A stretch of 56,982 nt of DNA from Thermomucor indicae-seudaticae (Eukaryota; Mucoromycota; Mucoromycetes; Mucorales; Lichtheimiaceae): positions 1 through 56,982 of the forward strand of contig JSYX01000195.1 in NCBI GenBank assembly GCA_000787465.1, read 5' to 3'. Under the pieces are notes generated by a model. That model was not told where the DNA came from. It did not search any database and was given only the letters and a program-made list of their open reading frames with translations. The translations under genes and the position numbers were made by a program. Below are positions 23,906-35,399 of the stretch, in pieces. The stretch's first letter is position 1; each line of letters starts with the position of its first letter.

Positions 23906-24600
23906 GATATTTGAGTAAAGTCAGAGAGAAGAATGGGAAAGAAGAGAAAGAAAATATTTTTTGCTATGGGCATGGATGCGGACTTTTTTCCCGTACCGCC
24001 CATTACATAATGCCAGGGTCCTATTTTCGCAGACTGTGATTGGACAGATGGGCCTTTTTGATTAGGTAATTGGTCCCTTCTCTTGAGACGGGACCTGGCG
24101 ACCATTTGTTTCAGCTGTGCGCGATTCTCTTTTTTTGCTTCCTCTTTCTTTTACGTTACTTTTTTTTAATCAAAGCGCTTGAATAATCCTCGCTGATCCA
24201 CTACCTGAAGGAAGAAAGAGGATAATAAAGTGATACCAACTGGTTGTTTATTTATCCTTGTTTGCAGGATTACTTACGTAATGGGGCAACTGGTGCTCCA
24301 ACAACCCCGCCGGTCACCTTTACACTGTTGCGCTCCGCTTTTGCTTTTCATACCTTCATGGACTCGGGTCCGGGAACCCTTTAAACGTTCGCGTAAAATT
24401 TGTAGATAAAATCGCGTTCGAGATATTGGAAGGCCGTTCTCTGCCATTGTCCGTTTACCCCGTGCTGATTACCATGAATCTATCGCTCGTGCAAGTCAAT
24501 GGCCCTATCATGATACAGGGAGAATTCCTGCTATTTCCCGCCTATCATGATCACTGCCGTCATGAGCACCTCAATTGGTCATGTCTGCAAATAGTTAGCG
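23906..24600. promoter_or_regulatory. Upstream region of the deacetylase gene
   Basis: About 700 bp upstream of the deacetylase start, rich in polypyrimidine and poly-T runs (24120-24175). A short frame at 24426-24626 exists but cannot be tied to a family. CCTATCATGAT occurs twice, near 24503 and 24540. Confidence 0.3.
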
Positions 24601-25638
24601 CCATGAAGAATGCACGTCATTCTTAAAAGAGTCATTTACTGGCTTGTTGTATCAGACGTGTCTGATTGGGCTTTTGGTCCTGTATGTTTACTCCAAATGG
24701 GGTGTCGTTACAAAATGGAGACAAGTCTTTTTTCTCCAGAAGAACGCAGAAAGTGCGAACGAACGAGCGGTTGTATTGCCTTAATTTGAGCGTGAACCTG
24801 TGCCTTTCGCTCAGCGAACAGAGAAGAACGCGTATGTCAATGGCTCAAAAACAGATCCAGCTATCACATGGCTTTTGCTGCTTTACCTTGCTTCCTCTCG
24901 TACTATGGCTACATTGTTTGTGTACGGAGACTCTTACTCAGGTATATACACACACAATTCAGGAAGATAGTGATCATAATCGAATTCATATCTACACTTT
25001 GAGACGTCAGTCTTCGAACCCGGAAAAAAAGATGGACCCGTTGGAGCGAGAACCTTATCCGCGCGTGGGACGCACAGCTCAGAAGCGTTGCACGTCTGGG
25101 AGTGGTGTCTCCAGAACCTGGCGTACCATCCAGCTTGTCAGGACAAGCCATTGCTGCACTGCCTGCGATACAGGAATCATGCCATCGCAATATGCATGCC
25201 ATTTTTACTGGCAACACTGACATTAGGGGAAGCCCAAGGCCATGTGTATTGAGGGGGCCAAAGTACATAATCAAAGAAGCAAAGGGCAACAGATCTCAAG
25301 AGGCTGTTCAGACGACCTGCAGGTCAAGTCCTCGCCGAAATGCACCAAGTTACAAATTGTTCGTTACGGTAACAAATTCTCGGATACTTCGAGTACTCAC
25401 CATTTTACGCAAACAACAACCACAAAAGCAATCCACCGTAAAGCAAAAGATGAGAAATTTCAACGTTGGATCGGAAGACGCGGCAGGCGACTGGCGGGAA
25501 GAACTTGCTATGGACATTGAGCTCTTTGATGCATTTGTTTCGTTTGGTGCCCTTCTTGATGACTCAGCTGATTATCACATTGAGAATGTCGAAGATGCCT
25601 ATTGGAAAACTTGTCAGGCAATTGTCTGGAGCCCATGA
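24600..25638 (+). CDS. Unresolved spliced gene with membrane segment(s), product unknown
   Basis: Coding character is evident but the exon model is not secure. A plausible exon starting near 24600 encodes a hydrophobic stretch (CLIGLLVLYVYSKWG) followed by WRQVFFLQKNAES. A donor at 24945 pairs with an acceptor ending at 25012. Downstream, one frame stays open to the stop at 25638 and reads WTRWSENLIRAWDAQLRS at its start and an acidic segment (WREELAMDIELFDAF) near its end. Up to three frames are open between 25010 and 25220, so the correct frame is not settled. I do not recognise the family. A small membrane-associated protein is the best description. Confidence 0.35.
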
Positions 25639-26359
25639 ATAGCCACTGTGGTGCGATGAACTCCGTATGACAAGCGGTTAGATCAAGACATACTGATATG
25701 CGGAGGAAACTGATAACAACTTTTCTTTTCAGCTGGTGATTTTGGAATGTCAAAGGAAATCATGGACAAGAAATCCTTTTCACTTTCTTTCTAAATCGAA
25801 GGTCATAGAACCTCCATCCACTGTTCCTAGTTTGGCCGAAGAGCCCGACTCTGGAACGGACTAGTACTATATTGCTGGGCATCTTGCTGCTTCTTGTCTG
25901 CGTCTTCTTCCTTCTTCTCGTGAGACCATCCGAAATATCTAGTAAAGATCATCGGGGCATATTGGAGCAACCACAGAACAGGTTATGTTAAAGTCATTAC
26001 AGTAGAGCAGTATCCTTGTATCTCCTTCTCATCTGTTACCATAGCTTCGTCCAAGATATACCAAATCCCCAACTTTTGTGAAATAAGACTTCATCGGCAA
26101 AATGAAGTCTCGTGGTACCAAATCACCTTTTTGGTGCACATCTTTTTCTCACCCTTTTTGTACCTTATCTTTCTGTGATAGGATCGTCTCGTTGGTTTTT
26201 TCCACGACTGGTATCAGTTACATAGGCGTCATCAGCATTTTAAAAGAATTTCATGTATGTGAGCCTACCTTTTTTTACCTTATCGGATCGATTGATATAA
26301 AAAAGGAGTATCTGCTCTAACCATCCTTTTTCCCATTTCTTTTCTTTGCTTTTTAATTG
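25639..26359. other. Gap upstream of the permease pseudogene
   Basis: No gene seen. The sequence is AT-rich with pyrimidine tracts near 25880-25925 and 26110-26170 and probably contained the permease promoter. Confidence 0.4.
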
Positions 26360-28881
26360 ATGCTTCGAAAACAAACTGCAGAGGAGATCGCCGCACGGGA
26401 TACGGCACGCTTAAATCAGTTAGGTTAGAAGCAGGTAAGACCCCACTATTGTAGATATAGTCCACTAGAGAAATAATACTGGTCCACGCTTTAAACAGGA
26501 ACTGAAACGGGAACTGACAGTAAGCAAAAACTGTGTAATCAGAGAAAACCCCAATTGGCTTATCAATGTATACAGTCGCTCGGCAATTATGGTATCGCGT
26601 TGAGCGTTATCTGCATCTCTTCTGGCTTGACGTCGCTGTTTGGATGTAAGAACAGTTGGTCACATTGCTGGAAACTTCTAATATACTGAGCTGCTATTGT
26701 GCATAGATGGCTTAACGACTGGAGGGCCAGTAAGCTACCTGATCTATGCATGAACCTTAGGAACATGATTTTAGTAACCGTCAAAGGGAGTAAGATCACG
26801 ATGACTTGGGGCTGGTTAGTTGTGTGCTTTTTTACACTTCAGGTCGGCTTGGCTTTGGCAGGTAAGAAACAGAATGGATCCATATCAAGCTCTTCTCCTG
26901 CTCTAACCCTCATTTTTTTTCACACAGAAATCTCGTCTGCCTATCCAACTAGTGGAGGACTCCATTAGTGGGCAGCGCGACTCAGTACGCCAAAATACGC
27001 CCCCTTAGCATCTTGGTTCAGCGGCTGGTTCAACTTGAGTGGCCAGTTTGCCGTAACAGCAGGCATCGATTATGGGTTGGCATTAATGATTGGTGCCGTC
27101 ATTTCCATTGGTCAACACGGTGAATGGGTGCCCACTACGGGAGCCATTGTTGGCATCCATATTGCTATCTGTGTTTCGCATGGTGTAGCCAATTCCATCG
27201 GTCCTGTTGTCATGCGACACATTAATTGTGAGTGTTGAGTGTTTATCAACGCTTGGTTTATGCGCTTATGCATTCTGCTTGTATTAATGCATTTCGGGAC
27301 TACGTACAGCTATCAGCACCTGGTGGCAAGTCATTTCACCACCGGTCATCATTATCACGATATTAGCCAAGGCGCCGAGTCATCAATCAGGCAGCTTTGT
27401 TTTTGGTCATTTCAATAATAACACGGGTTGGTCCAATACCGGATACGTGGTTTTGGTTAGTCTATTGCAAGCCCAGTTTACCTTGACTGGGTATGATTCG
27501 TCGGCCCACATGTCTGAAGAGACGAAAAACGCAGGTAAGAACGACAGACAACACCAGATGCGACGTGAGTAGAACTGAAAATTTGGGAACCCCAGAAATC
27601 AGTGGGCCTGTGGGCATGGTCATGGCCATTGTAGGCAAGTCATAAAGAAAGAAAAGCTGGAATCGAGGAGGACTCACCGTTATTATTATAGTGAGCGCTG
27701 TCATGGGATGGATATTTATCATTGGATTCTTGTTTTCAATGCAAGATCTGGACGCCACCATTGCAACGACAACCAATTTTCCTGTCATGCAGATTATAGT
27801 CGACTGCGTTGGGGATAAAGGAGGTATTGTTCTGATGGTGATGTTGATTTTGGCTTGCTGGTTCTGTGGATTTGCTTCTGTTACTGTAAGCTGTATTACC
27901 TGAGCACTCCATGAAGTAAGAGGATCGGTCTAACAGAAAGTTGAGATGTAGGCGAATTCTCGCATGATTTACGCGTTTTCGCGCGATGGAGCTATGCCTG
28001 GAAGCAGATATTGGCACCAAGTGAACCAAAAACTACAGGTATTATATATTTCTCAAAGTCATCGGCTTTTTCTTGCCCAAGAGACTGAATGGGGCAGGGT
28101 CTTTTAGACACCCATAAATGCTGTCTAGCTCTCCGTCTTCATTGCTGCCGTGCTGGGTTTACCTTCTCTCGGTAACGAGACAGCTTTCTCGGCCATCACG
28201 TCGGTGGCTACCATCGGTCTCTATCTGTCTTACAGTATTCCTCTTGTTGCAAAATTGTTGAATCGCAAACAATTTAGACCAGGTACCTCATGAGCAGCGT
28301 TTCCGGAAGCCCGTTTTCATGCTCTAATCCTTCTGTAACTAAATCCAGGCCCACTTCATTTAGGACGGTTCTCAGAACTCATAGGAGGGTAAGTCGTCCT
28401 ATTGGATTAAGTAGGGCATTGTCTGAATACCCTTGATAGGATTGCTGTTCTTTGGATCACATTCATTACGGTTCTGTTTGTGTTGCCACCTGAATGTAAG
28501 TGTTAGTGATAACTTTGACAGATCACGGACCCTCTTCTTATTGTAACATGTCCAGATCCTATCACGGCTGTCAACATGAACTGTATGTTTCTGTTATGTT
28601 ATTTGCCACATCGTACAAGCCTAACACGCCTTGGCCACACTAGATGCCTGTCTTGCCGTGTGCGCCGTCATCCTAGGCGCAGGAGGTAATAAAGACAGAT
28701 AGAAAGGAAAGAGCATCCAACTGAAGAGATTCACTAGGTCGTTACGTGATTGATGCCCACAAATGGTTCAAAGGCCCTGGTGATCAACTTGTCGGAAGAA
28801 GAACGAGCACAAGTCCAACTTGAGATCGAGCAACCGCCTATGGAAAAGCTCGAGGACTCGGAAAAAGCCTATAGTCAGTAA
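26360..28881 (+). pseudogene. Amino-acid/GABA-type permease (APC superfamily), disrupted
   Basis: Many short exons encode a 12-span fungal amino-acid permease of the GABA/choline-permease group. Family blocks include YGIALSVICISSGLTSLFGY, TWGWLVVCFFTLQVGLALAE, WFSGWFNLSGQFAVTAGIDY, LTGYDSSAHMSEETKNAE, ANSRMIYAFSRDGAMPGS and TSVATIGLYLSYSIPL. The frame is broken four times. TAG at 26426 replaces Tyr in LG-Y-KQELKREL. TAG at 26966 replaces Tyr in GGLH-Y-WAARLS. TAG at 28126 replaces Trp in TPINAV-W-LSVF. One extra base near 28777-28780 shifts the end out of the frame that encodes NLSEEERAQVQLEIEQP and stops at 28881. Splice sites remain intact, including a 21-nt exon at 26499-26519 and one GC-AG intron (27635-27691), so decay looks recent. 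Substrate cannot be deduced. Confidence 0.85.
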
Positions 28882-29019
28882 TCAATCGATCATCAGCGTT
28901 TAACGGAAAACACACGCTCGATATTTATATAATTATGTAATGTTCCAATACAGAAGCTTGATATACACAACGGCGAAATTTTTGTGAGGGATATATATAT
29001 ATGGAGGTATATATATGGG

Positions 29020-32000
29020 TTATGGGTTCCATGAAAGCATGTCGGTCCTGGTAGCATGGGACATGCTCATCCATTGATCTTGATGAAACGAGCGATCCGT
29101 TGTCGTGGCCATTGGGTTCTTATCAGTGCCCAACGCAGCCGCCGCTGCCGCAGCCGCTGCTGCTGCCGCGACAGGTCCTCGTAGAGGCTGAGTAGTCAAT
29201 AATGCAGCTTCGCCAGGAAATGACGAAATCCAGGGCGATGCGATCGTTGTTGCAGTTGTTGTCGTTACATGCTGCTTTCTGTGTTGTTGGGGGTGTTGTT
29301 TGGCTGCTGCTCCTTTTCTACTACTACTACTATTATTATTATTTGAAGGTTCTATCCACGGTGAATGAGTAAGAACTGTTTGCTGTTGCGGTTGCTCTTG
29401 ATGTTGATGTTGTTGATCTGACAAAAAATACATGACTTCATTATTCTCAGTTGGCGATGGATGAGCTGATGCTATGCCTGCAGCAGGGATAAGGCCCATG
29501 TCCACCACGCCTGAAGTAAACGAAGCTGGTTCCGGATTTACATTGGTGCTCTGGTGAAGCGTTTCCACAATAGACGCCTGGAAATCCACATTCCAGTCTT
29601 TCTGGTGCGCTGCGGTTGTCCAGCTTTTGGACATCATGTTACGCTGTTTGGGTGGCGGTAGCAGTTTCTGAGCACTCATCATGGCCGTAAACGTTCCGCT
29701 TGTGCTTGTTGCTGCTGTTGTAGTGCCACCGGATTCAATGGCGGTGGTTGTTGTTTTCCCTAATCGTTCTCGAGCAAAGGGGAACATGGAGGTCTGGTCG
29801 CTGTACAAGGTGCCGTCGAGTGCAATCAACCAGTCCAGATCTGGCATGTCTTGCACGTTGAGTCCGTTACTGAATCCTGCTGGTGGTGGCGGCGGCGGCG
29901 GAGGAGGAGGAATAGCGACTCTGCATTCTCCTCTATGATCTTGTTGTGGTGTGCGCAACATACCTTCACTCGTATCACTACTGAACGATGATGTCTCTGT
30001 CCGCAGTCGTTTGGGAGTCATGTCCTGGTCCACAGAATATTCGACCGTGCCTTGGCAATACCGCTTCATGCCTTGAGGCGACGATGACATCCGGGAGGAC
30101 AGACGGCGATGATGATGCATAAACGCAGGGGCTTCTTTTGCCAACAAGTCTGCTGTATTGCTATTATTATTATTACGGACATCCTTGTTGTGTGAAAGCT
30201 TTTCCAGTTGTTCGCGATCAATCTCGTTGCGATCTAACATTGGGTAAGTCATCCTCCCTCCTCCTTGCAGAGGCATCTCACTGTTGCTGAAAAGAATATC
30301 ATCCTCGGCGGTCGTTGTCCATGGATGATGACTGCCGACTGTCCCGGGAAATATCCGATGATTTAGCAAAGGAGCAGAAGAAGGGGGCTTGGCAGTCGCT
30401 TGGATTTCGTCCAAAGGCGTAGAGATCACATTGGCGACTTCCATTTGGGAACATATCGGATTGAGTAACCGCTGTAGTTTGTAGATGGGCATTTTGGTGG
30501 TCGCTGCCTTGGTTTCCGATGGCTCGTTATTATACCTCTGAGTACCAAGTCTAAGGATGACTTGCGTGACGGAGGCCGCTAAAGAAAGTGGATAGAGCAC
30601 AGCATGCGCAACAGGATCACGAGGAGGATTACTGCCCAAGGGTGCATGCTTATTGACGGTCAGGTCATCCACCAGGTGCACAATGTCTGCTGCGGCTTCG
30701 TCACACAGGTGCAACACAACGCTTTCGGCTGGATCCACTTTCCCTGACAAGGCTTTTGACTGCTGCTGCTCATCGTTCTCGACGACTTCCGTTGTAGTAC
30801 AGCGAAAGAAATCCAGTGATGCCGGAACCTGACAAAAGAGCACTTGAATGGTCAAAGTATAGTGGTATAGCGTCAATACGTGCGCAGGGAGATTTGTCGT
30901 CTTGCCCTTGTCTCGATCACGAGCCGACGAAGATACGGACCAAGCCCGGAGCTCGTCTAATTGCCTCTAAGCGGAAAATATCAAGGATATAAAAACCGGT
31001 TACTTCATTTTTTATCATTCAGGGGAAGCCATCAATAAAGCGAAACGATGAGAGTAGAAGCATACCTTTACATCGGAAATAGTGCTGATGTTATTACTCG
31101 TCAAAAGGCGATTCATGAACCTGGTATATGCGTCGAGAGCACAGACCGCCCATCGTTGATGCGATATCGAAGAGGGAGCTCGTGGATAGTAATGCTCGTC
31201 CAGTTCTTTTTCTCGGTGAAGGTAAAATGCAAACCAGCTTCGCCAAGCATGAAGGACGAGGAACAGCACCTGATTCTCGGCTGATGATGATGACGACGAC
31301 GAGTGGAAATCGTAGCGTTGCCCAATACTGACTCCCATCTTTAATGTTATATAGGCTTGCTCTTCACAGATGGCAGCACACTGATAGTGCGTTAGCAAAA
31401 CCGCGCATCGGATGAGGTTCAGCGTAGCTGTTGATCTGTCTAGGGACGTGTCTTTTTGGGCAGGAAACACCATTTCCCAAAAGCGACGAATCGTCTCGCG
31501 GTAATAACCAGCGGCATATTGTTCCAACTTGATAGCCAATTCTTGATGCGTCGTGGTAAGTGACTGAGATGCTGCATGGAAAACGAGAGCCAAAATAGCA
31601 TAGATGAATGTACATTCGATGGTGGCTGGTGCGTTTGGTATGTCTGGGATATCGATGGGAACAAATGCAGAAGAAAGATAGTGTAGTAGTTGGGATGAAT
31701 CAAGTATGGCACTGTACAAAAGATTATATTTTGCAAAAAGCGAAAGAGATTCTTGTGCGAGCTCAAGCGCGATAGACGATGACGATGATCGTTTGGCTGT
31801 GATATCACGGGTGAAATTCTGGAAAAGGGAAGTGAAGCGAAACCAGATGCTATAGGGCTGTGATGTGAGGTTGAAAAAATCAAACATGAGAGGAGGCAGT
31901 TGTGTGGCAAACAGGTAACTTTTCCTGGTGTTTTTGTTACTGCTCTGCTGACGACGCATGGATTCGTACAAGTTGTTGACAAACGATATACGTTTCAGAT

Positions 32001-32432
32001 TGTGACGACTGTATTTTCGCATGGGCGAGGACGGTGGAGAACGACTAGACGACGAGTTTCGTCGACGAGAACTCGTTTCTTCGTCTGCTAATACGCGGCT
32101 GCTCTGGCTACTACACTCGCTGCTGTTGTTATTATTCAGAACGACGTCGTCTTTTGGTTTCCGCGCTCTCTCGTTCCGCTGCGGTGTCTCGTCGTACTTG
32201 CACTCGACGTTTAACTGGCTACACCGTTCGCATGGACTTTCTACATTTTCGCACCCCAGCACACAAGTTGCACCATTAACAGTTTGCCATGGCAAGGAAC
32301 CATTTTCATTTACTCACTGCCATCGCAGCGCATTTTCTTAGACCGACATTGCTGGCACGCTTTTTGTACTTTATGACGCTTAAAAGGGAAATCCTCTTTG
32401 GAACAGGAATGCCAGCGTAAAGTCAACGTCAT
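29020..32432 (-). CDS. Zn2Cys6 fungal-specific transcription factor
   Basis: A binuclear zinc cluster regulator of 1078 aa in three exons: 32432-32318, 32240-31066 and 30966-29020. The DNA-binding motif spans the first intron: CQQCRSKKMRC then C-ER-C-SQLNVE-C, giving C-x2-C-x6-C-x5-C-x2-C-x6-C, preceded by the basic KRHKVQKA. A middle region (about residues 150-420) with LMFDFFNLTSQPYSIWFRF and FWEMVFPAQKD resembles the fungal_trans middle-homology domain. The C-terminal half is low-complexity with poly-Pro, poly-Gln, poly-Ser and a poly-Ala run, likely an activation region. Target genes are unknown; the adjacent permease pseudogene is a possible former target by proximity only. Confidence 0.9.
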
Positions 32433-34015
32433 GTCAGGCAAAGCAAAAAGAGAGAGTTATAGAAAGTGTGGGGAAGAAGGAAAAAGGAAGAAGAAATGGG
32501 AAAAGCCGAAGGTATTTGTTGTTTGGCCCCCATAAAGAGTTTATATGCCAGCTCACTTATTGTCAAACAACAAAAGTATCGCTTCTTGACAGTTTTCTAC
32601 GCTTGTGTTGAAACGGATTACCCAACTTTTCCCACATTCGAAACGGTATTCTTTGCGCTTTGACCCCCCTCCTCCGCCCCCGCTCGCCACAGGCATGCAC
32701 ACACACATTCTATATTTCAAAAGCGCTACTTACAGACTGCCGCTGTCCCCTCTCCCTTTCCCACGTCAACCGCCAATTTGTTGCTATGGAAGCTCTCGTC
32801 ACGCGAACCGACTGACCATGCGATCAATAGAGTAAGTCCCGGAATGAAACCAAAGTACGACCCGAGCCGACATCGGGTACGTATGTCGTACAACCAAAAA
32901 CCCCGGAATGTTCGACGGCTCATTACTTTATTCGACACTTGAAAGATCAACTTGCCTTTTTCCCCAGTAGCATCTGCATCAAATTTGATTTCATAAAGAC
33001 GAAGAGGGAGAAAGCATAAGTGAGGACGCGGTGGTGCTTTGCAATCGATGCTGAACCACTCTTTATGCAGACTTGTGTGGCACAATAACCCATTAGAGCA
33101 ATAAAGACTCTTTTAAAAGTGGGACGCCTCTTTGTGTGCAATGGCGCCAAGTTGATCATGGAAATTGTGGAACTCTGCATTGATAAAGGTTGGTGTTCGC
33201 GATCATCGCTATAAATGATGCTAAAGTAAGCATCAGTGTAGCGTTCGTCTTTGCCTGGCCCGTTTCTTTACCGCTCAAGCACACCTGAGAAGCATTTAGA
33301 CATCTACTTAAAACAGTGCATGGTTGGAAACTTCGGGCGCGTTAAAGTTTTACGCCACCCATTTTGATCAATCCTTCAGTGGCAAGCGCATGCTCGGGAA
33401 GCACCATCATACACTAGCTAACAAAGATGCTCTATACAGTCGTGCCTAAATTCTGAAACATTGTCTTCTCAATGTGGATAAAGAAACGAGGGTCCAACAT
33501 GGAACCGTGACCCTTGTGTGACATGACACAAAGCCATTCGGATCGGCTCAGTCCGCAATGGATCCCGTAAGATTCGAGCACTTGACAAAAACAATTTTAC
33601 GTATAAGTGCCATTTAGGTCGTCGCAACGTTCTACTGGTGTACCGACTGTGTTTCCTCATTCACACTCAATTTTTTTAGTGTGTCCGAATTTTGAGAGCA
33701 AAATCAGCAGATGAATATGTAGTCTAAGCCGACAACGTTGCAATCACAGGGTATCTCTGTTGCGAGCAACTATTTCATACTTTATAACGCTGCATCTAGC
33801 CGTACATTGTGTACTTCTTGCACCGAGAACACCGTTAGTGCCCACGCCAACCACAACGGCATCGGCTTGATCCAGTCGCCCTGGATGTATTCGACCAAGA
33901 TCGATATTGCGAGGATTAGTCCAAATGTAGCGCTATTCGGGTGCAGTAGATACGTCTTGTGATTAATCGCAAGCGAAAGGTGATGTACGCAAAGATTGGC
34001 AGGTCGACGGAAGCG
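32433..34015. other. Intergenic region with no gene supported
   Basis: About 1.6 kb. Minus-strand frames between 32726 and 33180 are open for up to 119 codons, but show no family motif and no convincing start or splice pattern. The part next to 32432 is probably the promoter of the zinc-cluster gene. Confidence 0.4.
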
Positions 34016-35308
34016 TCAAATACTGCGTTCTTCCGTATAGCGCCTTCTCGTTATATCAAGGTTCCGGCCATAGCCCGTTTGGTGCTGGCCCACAGAAAGG
34101 TATTGCTCGGACGAATCTTGCTTGCGTGTGTTTACTAAACCCAATCCAGCTCTACCAGTGGTCGTCGACGGTGTGATAGGCGTCAACACACCCTCTGTTC
34201 CTTCGCGTCCTAGACTCTGACCCTCTTGCCATCCCATCTTCCGAAGCATACTGTTACCGATACCCTGAACCGGTGTGTGAATACTGGCCGCTATAACAGG
34301 TTCATTATGTTGCTCTTCCCGATCATCAGGTCTCTTTAAAGATTGTTTTGCTTCAAGCCGCGAAGCGGATGCGTCGCGAGTGCGTCTTAGACCGGCTCTG
34401 TCCATATAATCCGTTGTTCTACTGCCCTTCATTGGCGCAGCGTAACGCTTCTTTAGAAGCTTAAGCTCCTCATACCAGTCTAATGAATCGGACTGCGACT
34501 CACTCCTCCTTTCGTTATTGCTCTTTCTCTTTCTCTTGTCGGCAGTGTTCGTGTCGATGACATTGTCACGCTTTGACTGGCACTTGTCACATGGCCATTG
34601 TTCCTCGTGATAGTGCACTTCCAGTACGGTGGATCCAATCTGCACGCGATCCAAATGCTTAAGCATCTTGGGAATACTGCTCGATTTTGCGTCGGATAGC
34701 CGCTCGTTATTCACAAACGTACCGTTCCGTGAACCAACATCTACAATATAAAATCCCTCCTTTTGCTCCGTATCGTCCTTCTTATGATAGTATATCTGGC
34801 AATGGTATTTGCTGACAGCCATCTCTGGCAGTCTTAGTCGTCTATCCCACGACTTGTCACGGCCCACCGTGAGGCCGTTCGCATCCACTAGTACAATGTA
34901 TCCAGGCTTTAAACGCTCCGATTCCAGTACTACGAGTCTTAATGTTGCATCACTCTCTGGCTTTTCAGTTTGGTCATAATCTTCGCCGTCATACTCAATA
35001 ATTTGAACAGGCCGATAGGTGCGTGACATAGGGTCATAACGAGAATATTGACCTGTCAAGGTATCGTACCACAAATCGGCCTCCTCGTTGTACAGATAGC
35101 GAGAATACAACTCTGTCTCCTTAACGTCCTTGCTTGGATCTGTATAATCATAATTCCCTTCGGACCAATTGCTGCCATTCCAATACATCACTTGTTTTGC
35201 AGTGTGATTGACGTAACAACCCGACGAGTCATCGTATTCCCAATCTGGATCCTTGTCGAATTCGTACCGTCCCAGCAAAAAAGCCTCTACATCGGACCGA
35301 TCATTCAT
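34016..35308 (-). CDS. AGGF1-like protein: OCRE-like repeats, FHA and G-patch
   Basis: A single-exon protein of 430 aa. The N-terminal ~100 residues hold aromatic OCRE-like repeats (WEYDDSSGCYVNHTAKQVMYWN and LWYDTLTGQYSRYDP). An FHA domain follows (about 135-240) with LTVGRDKSWDRRL, AVSKYHCQI and VDVGSRNGTFVNN, all phosphothreonine-binding signature positions. A Cys-x2-Cys segment (WPCDKCQSKRD) and a basic Ser-rich linker come next, then a G-patch (GIGNSMLRKMGWQEGQSLGR then EGTEGVLTP). This order matches vertebrate AGGF1 and plant and fungal relatives linked to splicing. The start is the ATG at 35308, as the longer open frame begins with TTG. It is divergent from the Nudix gene, with 91 bp between start codons. 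Confidence 0.85.
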   Translation of the reverse strand: MNDRSDVEAFLLGRYEFDKDPDWEYDDSSGCYVNHTAKQVMYWNGSNWSEGNYDYTDPSKDVKETELYSRYLYNEEADLWYDTLTGQYSRYDPMSRTYRPVQIIEYDGEDYDQTEKPESDATLRLVVLESERLKPGYIVLVDANGLTVGRDKSWDRRLRLPEMAVSKYHCQIYYHKKDDTEQKEGFYIVDVGSRNGTFVNNERLSDAKSSSIPKMLKHLDRVQIGSTVLEVHYHEEQWPCDKCQSKRDNVIDTNTADKRKRKSNNERRSESQSDSLDWYEELKLLKKRYAAPMKGSRTTDYMDRAGLRRTRDASASRLEAKQSLKRPDDREEQHNEPVIAASIHTPVQGIGNSMLRKMGWQEGQSLGREGTEGVLTPITPSTTTGRAGLGLVNTRKQDSSEQYLSVGQHQTGYGRNLDITRRRYTEERSI

Positions 35309-35399
35309 CGAACACAGTGTGTTGGACAAAAGGAAGAGCGCGCCAAATTTCTCTATTCACTCAGATATCGCCCTTTCGTTTTTACCCCTCCAGTATCTT

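Noticed and set aside
26360..28881. TAG reassigned to an amino acid in this organism
   Set aside because: The sites replace both Tyr and Trp, and several intact genes here terminate with TAG. Nonsense mutation is simpler.
22312..28881. GlcNAc catabolic cluster (deacetylase plus transporter plus regulator)
   Set aside because: The nearby transporter is an amino-acid-type permease pseudogene, and no GlcNAc kinase, deaminase or Ngt1-like transporter is present.
29681..29938. Plus-strand frame rich in Val and Gly
   Set aside because: It is the antisense shadow of the poly-Pro and low-complexity region of the zinc-cluster transcription factor.
31015..32295. Zinc-cluster gene starting at 32295
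   Set aside because: That start lies within an intron. The first three Cys of the Zn2Cys6 motif are in an upstream exon starting at 32432.
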